DNA of 64,000 bases, from the NCBI GenBank assembly GCA_021827985.1, contig JAKATL010000001.1, forward strand, positions 182,376 to 246,375. Reading direction: 5' to 3'. The notes under the pieces are model-generated. The model was not told the origin of the DNA. It saw only the letters and a program-made list of their open reading frames with translations, and ran no database searches. Origin of the DNA: a bacterium. GTDB lineage: Bacteria > Chloroflexota > Dormibacteria > Aeolococcales > Bog-877. Shown here piece after piece: positions 7,516 to 16,770 of this stretch. The position numbers were made by a program, and so were the translations under genes. Each line of letters opens with the position of its first letter. The stretch's first letter is position 1.

Positions 7516-8188
7516 GGCGCGCGTCTCGGGGTGGGGCCTCCACCACTACCGTGCACTCCCCGCGCGCCGGTGCCGAGCGGAACTGCGCGGCCAGCTCGGC
7601 GGCGGTGCCGAGGTGCCAGCTCTCATGCAGCTTGGAGATCTCCCGAGCCACCGCCAGCTGCCGGTCTGGCAGCAGCTCAGCTAAGAGCGAGAGGGTCGCG
7701 GGTAAGCGCTGCGGGGCCTCGAAGAAGACCAGGGCCAGGTCGGGTGCCGCCCCCAGAACCCGCGCCATCCGACCGCGGGTTCGGGGAAGAAAGCCGAGGA
7801 AGGCGAAGCGGTCCGCGCGCAGCCCGGAGGCTGCCACGGCGGCCACCACCGCCGACGGGCCGGGGATTGCCAGCACCTGGTGGCCTGCGGCCCTCACCGC
7901 GGCCACCAGCCTTCGGCCGGGGTCGCTGATCCCCGGGGTACCGGCGTCCGAGATCAGGGCGACGTCAACGCGCTCCAGCGCCGCGAGAACCTTCTCGATG
8001 CGCTCCGCCTCCCGGGGCGCGGGCAGGGCGATCATCTGAGGCCTGATCCCCAGGTGGTCCAGCAGGCGGCGGCTGTGCCTGGGGTCCTCTGCGACCACCA
8101 CCTGGGCGGAGCGCAGGACCTGCTCGGCTCGATGGGAGACGTCGCCCAGGTTGCCGATCGGGGTGGCCACCACGTGGAGGGTTCCCAT
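7508..8188 (-). CDS. rsmI: 16S rRNA (cytidine1402-2'-O)-methyltransferase RsmI
   Basis: A 226-residue tetrapyrrole-methylase-fold enzyme that 2'-O-methylates C1402 in the decoding centre of 16S rRNA. The signature LHVVATPIGNLGD is at the N-terminus, followed by VVAEDPRHSRRLLDHLGI, SDAGTPGISDPG and IPGPSAVVAAVAASGL. Slightly short at the C-terminus, but all motifs are intact. Twelve bases separate it from dinG. Confidence 0.92.
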   Translation of the reverse strand: MGTLHVVATPIGNLGDVSHRAEQVLRSAQVVVAEDPRHSRRLLDHLGIRPQMIALPAPREAERIEKVLAALERVDVALISDAGTPGISDPGRRLVAAVRAAGHQVLAIPGPSAVVAAVAASGLRADRFAFLGFLPRTRGRMARVLGAAPDLALVFFEAPQRLPATLSLLAELLPDRQLAVAREISKLHESWHLGTAAELAAQFRSAPARGECTVVVEAPPRDARRG

Positions 8189-8200
8189 TTGGAGGCGGCT

Positions 8201-10951
8201 TCAGGGGGTCGGCCGCGGCCTCCGCCGCGCCCGCACGAACTCCCCCACCAGCGTGCCGACCGCCTCCACTGGTTGGTCGGAGATGGTCGCCCGGGGCAGG
8301 GCGTCCACGAAGCTCTGACCGTACCGGCGCTGGTGGATCCGGGGGTCACAGACCACCACCGCCCCCCGGTCCTCCCGGCCCCGCACCAGCCGGCCGAACC
8401 CTTGCTTGAGGCGAAGCACGGCCTCCGGGAGGGAAAGCTGGGTGAAGGAGTCGGGGCGGCCGCGGGCCCGGGCTTGGAAGATGGGGTCGGAGGGCACCGG
8501 GAAGGGCAGCTTGTCGATGACGACACACTGGAGCAGATCGCCGGGCAGGTCGATCCCCTCCCAAAAGCTGCTGGTGCCCATGAGCACGGTGCGCGGGTGG
8601 TCGCGAAAGCCGCGCAGGAGCTGGTTACGGGTCCCGTCGAGGCCCTGGGCCAGGAGGGCAATCCCCCGGCCCTGGAGGCGCGGGCGCAGGCGGGAGGCAA
8701 CCTCTCTAAGGGCGGCGTACCCGGTGAAGAGGACCAGGGTACGCCCGCCCAGGTCGGTGGCCACCTCGTCGACCAGCCGGGCCACCACCTCAGCGTGCCG
8801 GGGGTCGTCATGGGGCGGGATCCCCCGTGGGATACAGAGCAGAGCCTGACTCAGGAAGTCGAACGGCGAGTCCAGCACCAGCTCCTCCCCGCCGTCGAAT
8901 CCCAGCCGGTCGCGCACGTAGCGAAACGAGCCCGCCACCGCCAGGGTAGCCGAGGTCAGCACCACCGTGTCCATCCGGGAGAAGAGCTGCTCGGACAGGG
9001 TGGGGCCGATCTCATAGGGGGCGGAGCGCAGCACCGCGCGGCCCCTGGCCTCCAGCTCAGCCCAGACCACCCGCGGGCTTGCCGCCGGCTCACCGGCCGC
9101 GGCTGCCAGGGCGGATCCCAGGAAGTCGGCGCAGCTCTGGAGGGCGTCCGCCGCCAACAGGCATTCCCGAGCAGCGTTGTCCGGTTGCGGCCAAAGCATC
9201 TCCTGCAAGGGTGCGGCCACGGCCGCCTGTCGCAGCCCTACCGCGGCCCGTTGAGCGGCCGCCTGGGCACGGGCCAGAGCTCGAGCACACCTGGCCCAGG
9301 CCGGGTCGTCGCCCAGCCGCGGATCCAACAACAGGGCCGAGCGGTCGCCGCCCTCGGCCCTCTGTTCCAGCAGCTGCCGCAGCTCCGCGAAGGCGCCCTG
9401 GGCCCCCTCTCGGGCGGAGCGCAGCCAGCCTCCCACAGGAGCGTCGCCGAACCTGGGAAGCCTGTCGACGACCGCGGCGACTCTTCCTGGCCCCAGCCGG
9501 TCCGACTGGGCCTGGGTAGCAGCCTCCTCGAGGTGGTGGGCCTCATCCACCACGAGCCGTCGGGACTCGGGCAGGATGGATCCGCCGCTGTCGGCGTCGG
9601 CCAGGAGCAGCGCGTGGTTGACGATGACCAGGTCGGCCTCGCGAGCCTCCAACCGGGCTCGAGCCATGAAGCATCGCCGGTCCCGCCAGTTGTGGCAGGC
9701 CGGCCCCAGGCAGTCGTCCACCGTCGAGCCCACCTGCTCCCACAGCTCGGGGTCGCGGCCCGCCAGCCTAAGCTCCCCCCGGTCCCCGGTCTCGGTCTGC
9801 TCCGCCCAGACCACCAGGCGCAGTTGGAAGCGGAGCTCGTCGAGGTCCCGACGCCGCCTCCCAGGGGGACCCGAGCGGAGCCATCGCTCCAGCCGCCTCA
9901 GGCTCACGTAGTTGCCCCGGCCCTTGAGCACGACGGCCCTCACCGGCAGGGGCCGCGCCGCCTCCAGCGCGGGCAGGTCCTTCCCCACCAGCTGCTCCTG
10001 CAGGGTGATGGTGTAGGTGGAGATGAGAACGCGGTCCCCGGTGCGGCTGGCCCACTCGCGTGCCGGATGGAGGTAGGCAAGGGACTTGCCGACCCCGGTG
10101 CCGGCCTCAACCAGTAGCCGGAGCTCCCGGTTGAAGGCCTGGGTCACCGCCACCGCCATCTGCTGCTGCTCCTCGCGAAGCTCAAAGGAGGGATCGGCCG
10201 CCGCCAGCACCCCGCCCTCAGCGAAGTCCGCGGCCACCTCGGAAGGGTCGAGCCGGCCCCCGGAGTGTGGCCTGGGCGGCACGGGACGGGACGGCGGCCG
10301 GACCGTGAGCCGGTCTTCGACGCCCGGCTCGGTGGGCTGGAGCAGGCTTGCCATGAACTCGCCCGACGCCCATCCGCTACCACTGGCCATCGCTGCCAGA
10401 CGGGCCCTCAAGCCGGGTGTCAGCTTGCGCATCTCCTCCACCAGCCGCCAGAGGAGGAGCCTGGTGGTGTCCGCGTCCGACAGCGCTCGGTGGGGGCGGT
10501 CGTGAACCAGACCCAATGCTTGGCCGAGCTGCTCCAGGCTGTGGCTGGGCGCCCGGGGCAAGATGATCCGTGCCAACTCCGAGGTGTCCACAGCCGGGCG
10601 CTGGGCGAATTCAGAGGGCAGGACGGCGGAGCAGAAGGCGAGGTCGAAGGACACCCCGTGGCCGACCAGGACGGCTCCGCGGGCGAAATCCGCGAGCTGG
10701 GCGACCACCTCGGCAGGGCTCGGCTGGCCGGCCAGGTCGTGGTCGGATAGCCCACAGAGGCGCTGGATGGCCAGCGGGAGTGGCAGGCCGGGGTCGGCCA
10801 GAGACGTCAGCTGCCCCACAGGACCCTCAGCCGTGAACCGGACAGCCCCCACCTCGATGATCCGGTCGGACCGCGACGATAGTCCGGTCGTCTCCAGATC
10901 GAACGCCACGTACTCGGTCCCGGGACCGAACTCCAGCGCTGAGGCTCCCAC
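8201..10951 (-). CDS. dinG: DinG-type helicase with N-terminal DnaQ-like exonuclease domain
   Basis: A 916-residue fusion like the long DinG of Firmicutes. Residues 12-175 are a DEDD exonuclease (FDLETTGL with D18 and E20; D103; H154 and D159). The helicase part has Walker A GTGVGKS near 285-290, a DEAH box at 469-472 and late SF2 motifs. XPD-like iron-sulfur helicases use four cysteines. Three are seen (C414, C419, C427), but the usual cysteine of the GRxNYLC motif is Ser350 here. Whether a cluster forms is therefore doubtful. Likely role: DNA repair, with nuclease activity more secure than helicase activity. Confidence 0.88.
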   Translation of the reverse strand: MGASALEFGPGTEYVAFDLETTGLSSRSDRIIEVGAVRFTAEGPVGQLTSLADPGLPLPLAIQRLCGLSDHDLAGQPSPAEVVAQLADFARGAVLVGHGVSFDLAFCSAVLPSEFAQRPAVDTSELARIILPRAPSHSLEQLGQALGLVHDRPHRALSDADTTRLLLWRLVEEMRKLTPGLRARLAAMASGSGWASGEFMASLLQPTEPGVEDRLTVRPPSRPVPPRPHSGGRLDPSEVAADFAEGGVLAAADPSFELREEQQQMAVAVTQAFNRELRLLVEAGTGVGKSLAYLHPAREWASRTGDRVLISTYTITLQEQLVGKDLPALEAARPLPVRAVVLKGRGNYVSLRRLERWLRSGPPGRRRRDLDELRFQLRLVVWAEQTETGDRGELRLAGRDPELWEQVGSTVDDCLGPACHNWRDRRCFMARARLEAREADLVIVNHALLLADADSGGSILPESRRLVVDEAHHLEEAATQAQSDRLGPGRVAAVVDRLPRFGDAPVGGWLRSAREGAQGAFAELRQLLEQRAEGGDRSALLLDPRLGDDPAWARCARALARAQAAAQRAAVGLRQAAVAAPLQEMLWPQPDNAARECLLAADALQSCADFLGSALAAAAGEPAASPRVVWAELEARGRAVLRSAPYEIGPTLSEQLFSRMDTVVLTSATLAVAGSFRYVRDRLGFDGGEELVLDSPFDFLSQALLCIPRGIPPHDDPRHAEVVARLVDEVATDLGGRTLVLFTGYAALREVASRLRPRLQGRGIALLAQGLDGTRNQLLRGFRDHPRTVLMGTSSFWEGIDLPGDLLQCVVIDKLPFPVPSDPIFQARARGRPDSFTQLSLPEAVLRLKQGFGRLVRGREDRGAVVVCDPRIHQRRYGQSFVDALPRATISDQPVEAVGTLVGEFVRARRRPRPTP

Positions 10952-10952
10952 G

Positions 10953-11654
10953 TCAGGTGGGCCGGCTGGTGGAGGTTTCCACCCCGAGCTCGTGGCAGCG
11001 CCGAAGGATCAGGCGGGCCACCTCCTCGGCGTCAATCGGGGCCGTGTCGATCACCATCGCCCCCTCAGGGATGGCGAGCGGCGCTGCTTCCCGGGAGCGG
11101 TCGCGGTGGTCCCGCTCGGCCAGGTCCTCGCGCACTGCGACCTCCGCGCTGGCAAGTCCGAGCCTCTCCAGCTCCGATCGGCGGCGCTCCATCCTGACCT
11201 CGAACGGGGCGTCCAGATAGACCTTCACCTCCGCGTGAGGGAACACCGTCGAACCGGCGTCCCGGCCGACCGCCACCACGCCGGCGCCTCCCATCCGGCG
11301 CTGCAGAGGAAGGAGGGCGGCACGGACCGCCGGCTCGGCGGCGATTCGAGCCAGAAGGACCGCGTTTCCCGGGGCCCACAGTTCGGCGCCCAGGTCACGG
11401 CCGCCGATGCGCGCCCGCCATGCTCCTTCGGGAGCCCTCGGGTCCAGGTTGACCGCGAGATCGAGCCCCCTGACCAGCTCCGCAGCGCCCTCGGGCCCGA
11501 CCGCGCGCTCGGCCGCCACCAGCGCGAGGGCCCGGTACAGGAGCCCGGTGTCGAGGAACGGCAGCTGCAATTCGCGAGCCACCCTCCTCCCCACGGTGGA
11601 CTTCCCCACCCCGGCCGGCCCGTCGATGGTCACGGAGATGGGTGCGGACTTCAC
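10953..11654 (-). CDS. cmk: Cytidylate kinase
   Basis: A 233-residue CMP/dCMP kinase. It has the P-loop IDGPAGVGKST at the N-terminus, FLDTGLLYRA for substrate binding, a GRDAGSTVFP motif (family form GRDIGTVVFP) and a late RD..RDHRDRSR lid. It makes CDP/dCDP for nucleotide pools. It overlaps the pseudouridine synthase gene by ATGA and is one base from dinG, so it sits in the long minus-strand operon. Confidence 0.93.
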   Translation of the reverse strand: MKSAPISVTIDGPAGVGKSTVGRRVARELQLPFLDTGLLYRALALVAAERAVGPEGAAELVRGLDLAVNLDPRAPEGAWRARIGGRDLGAELWAPGNAVLLARIAAEPAVRAALLPLQRRMGGAGVVAVGRDAGSTVFPHAEVKVYLDAPFEVRMERRRSELERLGLASAEVAVREDLAERDHRDRSREAAPLAIPEGAMVIDTAPIDAEEVARLILRRCHELGVETSTSRPT

Positions 11655-12370
11655 GCCAGTCCCGCCTCACGGCGCAGCCGGGTCACTTCGGCCCGGCTCA
11701 GTTCGCGCACCGCCCCCGGCGGGAGGGTGCCCAGCCGGATGCCCGCGAACTCCACCCTCTCCAGGTCGAGGACGGTGGACCCCACCTGCTCCAGGATGCG
11801 TCGCAGCTCACGGTTCCGGCCCTCCCGCAGGGTGACGAAGAGAACCTCCCCTCGGGCCTCCGGCCGGACCGCTGTGGGGTGGGTGGGGCCGTCCTCAAGC
11901 ACCGGGCCCTCCCGCAGCTCCTGCAGCTGGCGGTGGGAGATCGGCTGTCCCAGCCGCACCCGGTAGGTCTTGGAGGCGCCGTACCTGGGGTGGGTCAGCC
12001 TCTGTGACAGCTCGCCATCGTCGGTGAGGAAGAGCAGGCCCCGGGAGTCCCGGTCCAGACGCCCCACGGGAAAGAGTCCGGCCCCGTCCGGGACCAGGTC
12101 GAGAACGGTCGGGCGGCCCTCGGGGTCCCGAACCGTGGAGACCACTCCCACGGGCTTGTTGAGGACCAGGTACCGCCGGGGCCTCTGTTCGGACGCGACT
12201 GGCCGGCCGTCCACCTCGATCAGGTCGCGGTCTGGCTCTATCAGCTGTCCGCTCGGCGAAGCCGTGACCCGGTTCACTCTGACCCGGCCCTGGCGCAACA
12301 GCTCGTCTGCGCCCCTTCGGGAGGCGATGCCCTGACGGGCCAGCCAGCGTCCAAGCCGCTCAGCCGGCAT
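11651..12370 (-). CDS. rluB: RsuA/RluB-family pseudouridine synthase
   Basis: A 239-residue enzyme with an N-terminal S4 RNA-binding domain (RLGRWLARQGIASRRGADEL) and a catalytic domain with the RLDRDSRGLLFLTDDGEL motif; the Asp in RLDRDS is the catalytic residue. RluB modifies U2605 of 23S rRNA. The scpA-scpB-rluB-cmk order is widespread and supports RluB over RsuA. It overlaps scpB by 11 bases. Confidence 0.9.
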   Translation of the reverse strand: MPAERLGRWLARQGIASRRGADELLRQGRVRVNRVTASPSGQLIEPDRDLIEVDGRPVASEQRPRRYLVLNKPVGVVSTVRDPEGRPTVLDLVPDGAGLFPVGRLDRDSRGLLFLTDDGELSQRLTHPRYGASKTYRVRLGQPISHRQLQELREGPVLEDGPTHPTAVRPEARGEVLFVTLREGRNRELRRILEQVGSTVLDLERVEFAGIRLGTLPPGAVRELSRAEVTRLRREAGLA

Positions 12371-12932
12371 CTGCTCTCCCCACGGCCCGGCGCAACCAAT
12401 CGTTGCCTCCGGCAGGCTCGAGCGGGGGAAGCTCGTCGATCGAGGACAGCCCCACGACCTGCAGGAACCTCAGGGTGGTGGCGAAGAGGCGCGGGCGACC
12501 CGGCCCCTCTCCCCTCCCGACCTCGGTTATTAGGTCGTGAGCCTGAAGCCGCTCCAGCACCGCATCGCAGTTGACCCCCCGGATGGCCTCCACGCTGGCC
12601 CTCGATACCGGCTGGCGGTAGGCGACGATGGCCAGCGTCTCCAGGGCGGGCCGGGAAAGACGTCCGGCCACCTCAGGTTGAAGCGCTTTCTGAACGGCCC
12701 AGGCCGTCTCGGGATGGGTCACCAGCTGGAGCTGATCGAGGTTGCGCTGCAGCAGAAGTCCCGTGCCCTCAAGGAGCACCGCGGCCAGCTCGGCAGCCCG
12801 CCTCACCGCCTGCCGGTCGGCCCCCAGGGCCGTCGCCAGCTCCGCCACCGTGAGCGGCTCGGCGCGGACGAAGAGGATCGCGACCAGCGCTCCGGCCAGC
12901 GCCTCCGGCTCCGACCTCGGCTCAGCCGCCAA
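12360..12932 (-). CDS. scpB: Segregation and condensation protein ScpB
   Basis: Kleisin-partner (winged-helix) subunit of the Smc-ScpAB condensin complex. Typical features are AVAILFVRAEPLTVAELA and the second winged helix LSRPALETLAIVAYRQP, then the C-terminal DLITEVGRGEGPGRP. The TTG at 12932 overlaps the scpA end, has an AGGGTGG ribosome site and gives 190 residues, the usual size. An ATG at 13004 would overlap scpA by 83 bases and is less likely. Confidence 0.9.
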   Translation of the reverse strand: MAAEPRSEPEALAGALVAILFVRAEPLTVAELATALGADRQAVRRAAELAAVLLEGTGLLLQRNLDQLQLVTHPETAWAVQKALQPEVAGRLSRPALETLAIVAYRQPVSRASVEAIRGVNCDAVLERLQAHDLITEVGRGEGPGRPRLFATTLRFLQVVGLSSIDELPPLEPAGGNDWLRRAVGRADAG

Positions 12933-13623
12933 CGGGGAGTTCCACCCTGATCGGCCCGCCGCCTCGCTGCTCGCAGATTGCCAGCCCGCGGTTGAGAAGG
13001 TCAAGCAGGGCCATGAAGAGAACCACCGCCTCCAGCCGGTCGGCGGCCGCAGCGAAGACCTGGTCGAAGATGAGCTCCCCGCGGGCTCGCAGTTCCTCCA
13101 GCAGGTGAGCCGATCGGACCTCGATCGAGTAGCGCGGTGAAGTGGCCTCCATGGTTACCTGGGGAGGCAGGCGGGAAAGCACCTCTCCAAAGGCCGCCGC
13201 CAGCGCCTCCGGCTTCAGACGGATGGTGGGACGCGGCTCCACGGGCACTCCCAGCACGCGCAGAAATGCCTTGGGGCCGGTGGAGGCGTCCGCCAGCAGC
13301 ACCTCGGCGGCGGCCTTGAACAGCCGGTACTCCTCCAAGCGAAGCGCGGGGTCAGGCTCAGGGTCGGCGAGGCTGGGCAGCGGAATCTCCGCCTCCTCGG
13401 GGTCGAACCGGCCCAGCTTCAGCTCCACTAGGCGGGTCAGCTCTCGGAGCGACTCCGCCGCCCACAGCAGGTCCAGGTTGCCTCCGTCCGCCTCCACCCT
13501 GGCCCGGAGTCGGGAGCTGAGCTCGGCCAGGGAGACCTCGGTCGGGTCGAGCTCCCGCCGCTGCAGGGCTGCGGCCAGAGTGGTGAGCTCCTCCAACTGG
13601 CTAGTCTGCCCAGGGTCAGCCAT
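12922..13623 (-). CDS. scpA: Segregation and condensation protein ScpA
   Basis: Kleisin subunit of bacterial condensin, 233 residues and acidic. The N-terminal part binds the Smc neck and the C-terminal part binds the cap; the pattern PTEVSLAELSSRLRARV...LLWAAESLRELTRLVELK is that of ScpA. It overlaps recN by 8 bases upstream and scpB downstream. Together with ScpB it should act in chromosome compaction; no smc gene is in the window. Confidence 0.88.
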   Translation of the reverse strand: MADPGQTSQLEELTTLAAALQRRELDPTEVSLAELSSRLRARVEADGGNLDLLWAAESLRELTRLVELKLGRFDPEEAEIPLPSLADPEPDPALRLEEYRLFKAAAEVLLADASTGPKAFLRVLGVPVEPRPTIRLKPEALAAAFGEVLSRLPPQVTMEATSPRYSIEVRSAHLLEELRARGELIFDQVFAAAADRLEAVVLFMALLDLLNRGLAICEQRGGGPIRVELPVGG

Positions 13624-15349
13624 CTTCTACCCCCGAGGCTGCCACCCCGGCCCCCACCGCCGCCAGCAGTTCGGCGGCATGGTGTCGCGCCGCTGCCGGG
13701 GTCGCCTTCCCGGCCAGCAGCCGCGCCAGCTCGTTGACGCGTTCCTCCCCCTCCACCGGCTCGAGATGGCTCATCGACCTCCCCTGCGACTCGGTCTTGC
13801 GCACCCTGAGGTGGCGCCTGCCCCGAGCGGCGATGGTGGCCAGATGAGTGACGCAGATCACCTGGCGCTGTCCGGCCACCTGGAGCAGCAGATCACCCAC
13901 CCGGTTCGCCGCCTCCCCTCCGAGCCCCTCATCAATCTCGTCAAAGACGACCGTCCCGGCCTCGGCCCGGATCGACAGTCGCGCCAGCACCGCCAGCACC
14001 ACCCGGGAGAGCTCGCCCCCGGAGGCGGCCTCGGTGAGCGGCCGGAGAGGATCACCACGGTTGGCCGCAAGCAGAAACTGAACTCGGTCCCAGCCGTCCG
14101 CGGACACCCTGTACCGGACCCCGCCGGGCCCAGTCACCCCCTCAGGATCCTCGTCCCGCCAGAGCCGGACCCGGAGCTCGGCGGCGGGCATGAGCATCTG
14201 GTGCAGGTCTCGGGTCACCTCTGCCGCTAGCTCCGTGGCAGCCCCGCTTCTGATCTCGGTCAACTCCTGGCAGGAGGCCGCGAGGCGTTCCCCCAGCTTC
14301 TCGAGCTGGGCCCCGAGCTCACGCAGGTCGAGGCCCGCCGTCCCCTCGACCGCCAGCAGCTGGCGGGCCGCCTCCCGGCGGCGGATGGCCTCTTCCAGAG
14401 TGCCCCCGTGGCGCCGGGCCACCCGCTCCAGCAGCTCCAGCCGCTCCTCCACCTCCTCCAGCCGGCCCTGGTCAGGGGGGAGTCGCTCGAGGTAGGACCC
14501 CAGCTGGAGCCCGAGATCGCGCAGGATGGCGAGGGCATCCTCCGCCTGGACCCGTGAGCGGTCCAGCTCGGGGTCGATGGCGAAGGCGGGCCGACCAGCC
14601 TGCAGCTCGGCGGCGATGGCGTCTGCAGCTCCGAGGTCGGCATCGGAGCCGACCACCGCCCGGCGAAGGCCCTCCGCCGCCTCTTGGAGCCGCACTAGGT
14701 GCAGGAGCCGCTCGCGCTCCTCGCGCAGCCTATGGTCCTCCCCGGGGATCAGCCGCACGGCCTCCAGCTCGGCCAGGTCGGAGCGGGCTCCGGCCAGGTG
14801 CGATGCCTCGGCGAGGGTGCGGTCCTGAGCGACGGCGAGTTTCTGGGCCAGCAGTCGGTGGTTGCGCTCGAGCTCCGCCACCGCGGCCCGGAGCTCCAGC
14901 GCCCTCGCGCCAGCGTATCCGTCCAGCCCGGCTCTCTGGTCTGACTCCCGGAGCCAGCGGCTGGCGGTCCCCTGGCCGTGCCGCTCCACCAGCCGCTCCC
15001 CCAACTCGCGCAGCTGTGACGCCGGCACCAGCCCACCATTGATGCGGGCGGGGCTTCTCGGCCCCAGCTCCCGGGTGAGCACCAGGACCTCGGCCGGGGC
15101 CACCCCCAGGCCGGCCAGCTGCTCGGTCTGGTCGTCGGGCCAGCTGAACGTCGCCGAGACCAGCGCGCGCTCCGCCCCCTGGCGCACCATCTGTGGGTCC
15201 CCGCGGTCCCCGAGGGCCAGCCCCAGCGCCGCCAGCAGGATCGACTTGCCGGAGCCGGTCTCGCCGGTCAGCACGTTGAGCCCATCACCGAAAGCGCACT
15301 GCGCGGATTCGATGACCGCCAGCCCCCGGACGCGCAGCTCCAGCAGCAC
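13616..15349 (-). CDS. recN: DNA repair protein RecN
   Basis: A 577-residue SMC-like ATPase that acts early in double-strand-break repair. It has Walker A LTGETGSGKSILLAAL near the N-terminus, a central coiled coil rich in Leu, Glu and Arg, the ABC signature ASGGELSRVVLAVLARL, and Walker B VFDEIDEGLGG. Length matches the family. The nadK-recN pairing is common. One base separates it from nadK. Confidence 0.94.
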   Translation of the reverse strand: MLLELRVRGLAVIESAQCAFGDGLNVLTGETGSGKSILLAALGLALGDRGDPQMVRQGAERALVSATFSWPDDQTEQLAGLGVAPAEVLVLTRELGPRSPARINGGLVPASQLRELGERLVERHGQGTASRWLRESDQRAGLDGYAGARALELRAAVAELERNHRLLAQKLAVAQDRTLAEASHLAGARSDLAELEAVRLIPGEDHRLREERERLLHLVRLQEAAEGLRRAVVGSDADLGAADAIAAELQAGRPAFAIDPELDRSRVQAEDALAILRDLGLQLGSYLERLPPDQGRLEEVEERLELLERVARRHGGTLEEAIRRREAARQLLAVEGTAGLDLRELGAQLEKLGERLAASCQELTEIRSGAATELAAEVTRDLHQMLMPAAELRVRLWRDEDPEGVTGPGGVRYRVSADGWDRVQFLLAANRGDPLRPLTEAASGGELSRVVLAVLARLSIRAEAGTVVFDEIDEGLGGEAANRVGDLLLQVAGQRQVICVTHLATIAARGRRHLRVRKTESQGRSMSHLEPVEGEERVNELARLLAGKATPAAARHHAAELLAAVGAGVAASGVEDG

Positions 15350-15350
15350 C

Positions 15351-16313
15351 TCAGCCGCCCGGGGTCGGGAGTGAGGCTGGCTCCGCCGCCCCGGCTGGGC
15401 TCGCCTCCTCAGGGTCGTCGACCTCCAACTTCAGCACGGTCCCGAAGCCGGTCTTGGAGCGGAGGCGTTCGAAGAAGCCCGGAGTCCCCGGCGGCTGTAC
15501 CAGCTGGAGATGGGGGCCGCGGCCGACCACGAACCGCCCTCCCGCCAGAAGTGGGTGCCACACCCTACCGTCCGCCGCCAGGGTGCCCACCCCGCGCACC
15601 AGCTCCACGCTCACATCCAAAGTGTCCGGGATGACCAGCGAGCGATGGCCCAGGGAGTGTGGATTGAGGGGCGTGACCACGAGGGCCGGGACTGCCGGGT
15701 CCAGGCTGGGGCCGCCGGCGGAGAGGGAGTAGGCGGTGGAGCCCAGGCTGGAGGCGACGATGATCCCATCCCCGTCGAACTCCCCGACAAGCTGGTGGTC
15801 GGTCCGCACCCGCATCCGGATCACGTTGAAGGCGTCCGCCCGAACCAGCACCTCGTTGACCGCCAGCGGCAGGGACGCCGTCAGCGTTCCGGCGGCGGTG
15901 AGCAGCGAGGCGGAGAGGGTGGGCCGGACAACGGTGGCGCACCTCCCCTCGAAGTAGGCCGAGAGGGCCGCGGGCAACCCCTCCATCTCCACGCTGGTGA
16001 GGAAGCCGAGCTGGCCCCGGTTGACTCCCAGCACGGGGATCCCAAGAGGACCGGCCATCCTGGCGGCGTAGAGCAGGGTGCCGTCTCCCCCCACGGAGAC
16101 CAGTAGCCGAGTCCGCCCGGCGAGAGCACTGAGCTCCTCCTCCGGAGCCGACTGCACCACCACCGGCTCCACGCCGGCCGCCCGGCAGCGGCGCTCGGCC
16201 TCCACCACCAGAGGCGTGCTGGCGGCCTCGCGCGGGTGGAGCAGGAAGGCGACCACCTGATCGGCCGGTGGCTCCGGGGTCAGCATGGCCATCGAGAATG
16301 AGATGTTAGGCAC
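15351..16313 (-). CDS. nadK: NAD kinase
   Basis: Phosphorylates NAD+ to NADP+ with ATP or polyphosphate. Motifs: VSVGGDGTLLYAAR (GGDGT), VNRGQLGFLT, and a GSTAYSLSAGGP glycine-rich motif. The first frame start is GTG 16313. ATG codons at 16292 and 16286 are nearer the conserved VVAFLLHP strand, and none of the three has a good ribosome site, so the true start may be 7-9 residues later. Confidence 0.92.
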   Translation of the reverse strand: MPNISFSMAMLTPEPPADQVVAFLLHPREAASTPLVVEAERRCRAAGVEPVVVQSAPEEELSALAGRTRLLVSVGGDGTLLYAARMAGPLGIPVLGVNRGQLGFLTSVEMEGLPAALSAYFEGRCATVVRPTLSASLLTAAGTLTASLPLAVNEVLVRADAFNVIRMRVRTDHQLVGEFDGDGIIVASSLGSTAYSLSAGGPSLDPAVPALVVTPLNPHSLGHRSLVIPDTLDVSVELVRGVGTLAADGRVWHPLLAGGRFVVGRGPHLQLVQPPGTPGFFERLRSKTGFGTVLKLEVDDPEEASPAGAAEPASLPTPGG

Positions 16314-16332
16314 TGGGCGTCTGAGGTGGGCG

Positions 16333-16764
16333 TCAGAGCATCATCCCCACCAGCACTCCCAGGGCCGCCCCCGCCAGGACCTCGTACGGGGTGTGGCCCA
16401 GAAGCTGGCGCACCCGCTCGTACCTGAGTCCCAGGTGCTGCCGCAGGTCGTCGATCATCTGGTTCAGGATGACGCTCTGCTGCCCGGCGGCGCGCCGGAC
16501 CCCGGTGGCGTCATAGACCACCACCATGGTGAGCACCGCGGCCGCGGCAAAGACCGGCGAAGTGGTCCCCAGCCGCCGCCCCAGAAGGGTGGTGAGGCAG
16601 ACGGTAAGAGCGGTGTGTGAGCTGGGCATCCCCCCAGAGGTACCCAGCCGCCGGAGGCTCAGCCGGCGCCGCTGCCAGGAGTCGGTGAGGATCTTGAGGA
16701 GCTGACCGAAAGCCCAGGCCAGCAGCGGAACCAGCAGATACTGGTTGGAGAGCAGCCCAGCCAT
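16333..16764 (-). CDS. DUF212 divergent PAP2-family membrane protein
   Basis: A 143-residue protein with four hydrophobic segments and the family signature GTSGGMPSSHTALT, then YDATGVRRAAGQQSVILN and LGHTPYEVLAGAALG. These resemble the catalytic motifs of type 2 phosphatidic acid phosphatases (as in B. subtilis YuiD). The natural substrate is not established. It lies between xseB and nadK in the operon run. Confidence 0.85.
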   Translation of the reverse strand: MAGLLSNQYLLVPLLAWAFGQLLKILTDSWQRRRLSLRRLGTSGGMPSSHTALTVCLTTLLGRRLGTTSPVFAAAAVLTMVVVYDATGVRRAAGQQSVILNQMIDDLRQHLGLRYERVRQLLGHTPYEVLAGAALGVLVGMML

Positions 16765-16770
16765 CCGCGG

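Noticed and set aside
7880-10117. A long plus-strand frame (over 700 codons) opposite rsmI and dinG
   Set aside because: Antisense to dinG, whose exonuclease and helicase motifs are continuous; no ribosome site and low-complexity product. The same reasoning removes the long frames at 54670-56601 and 60483-62516.
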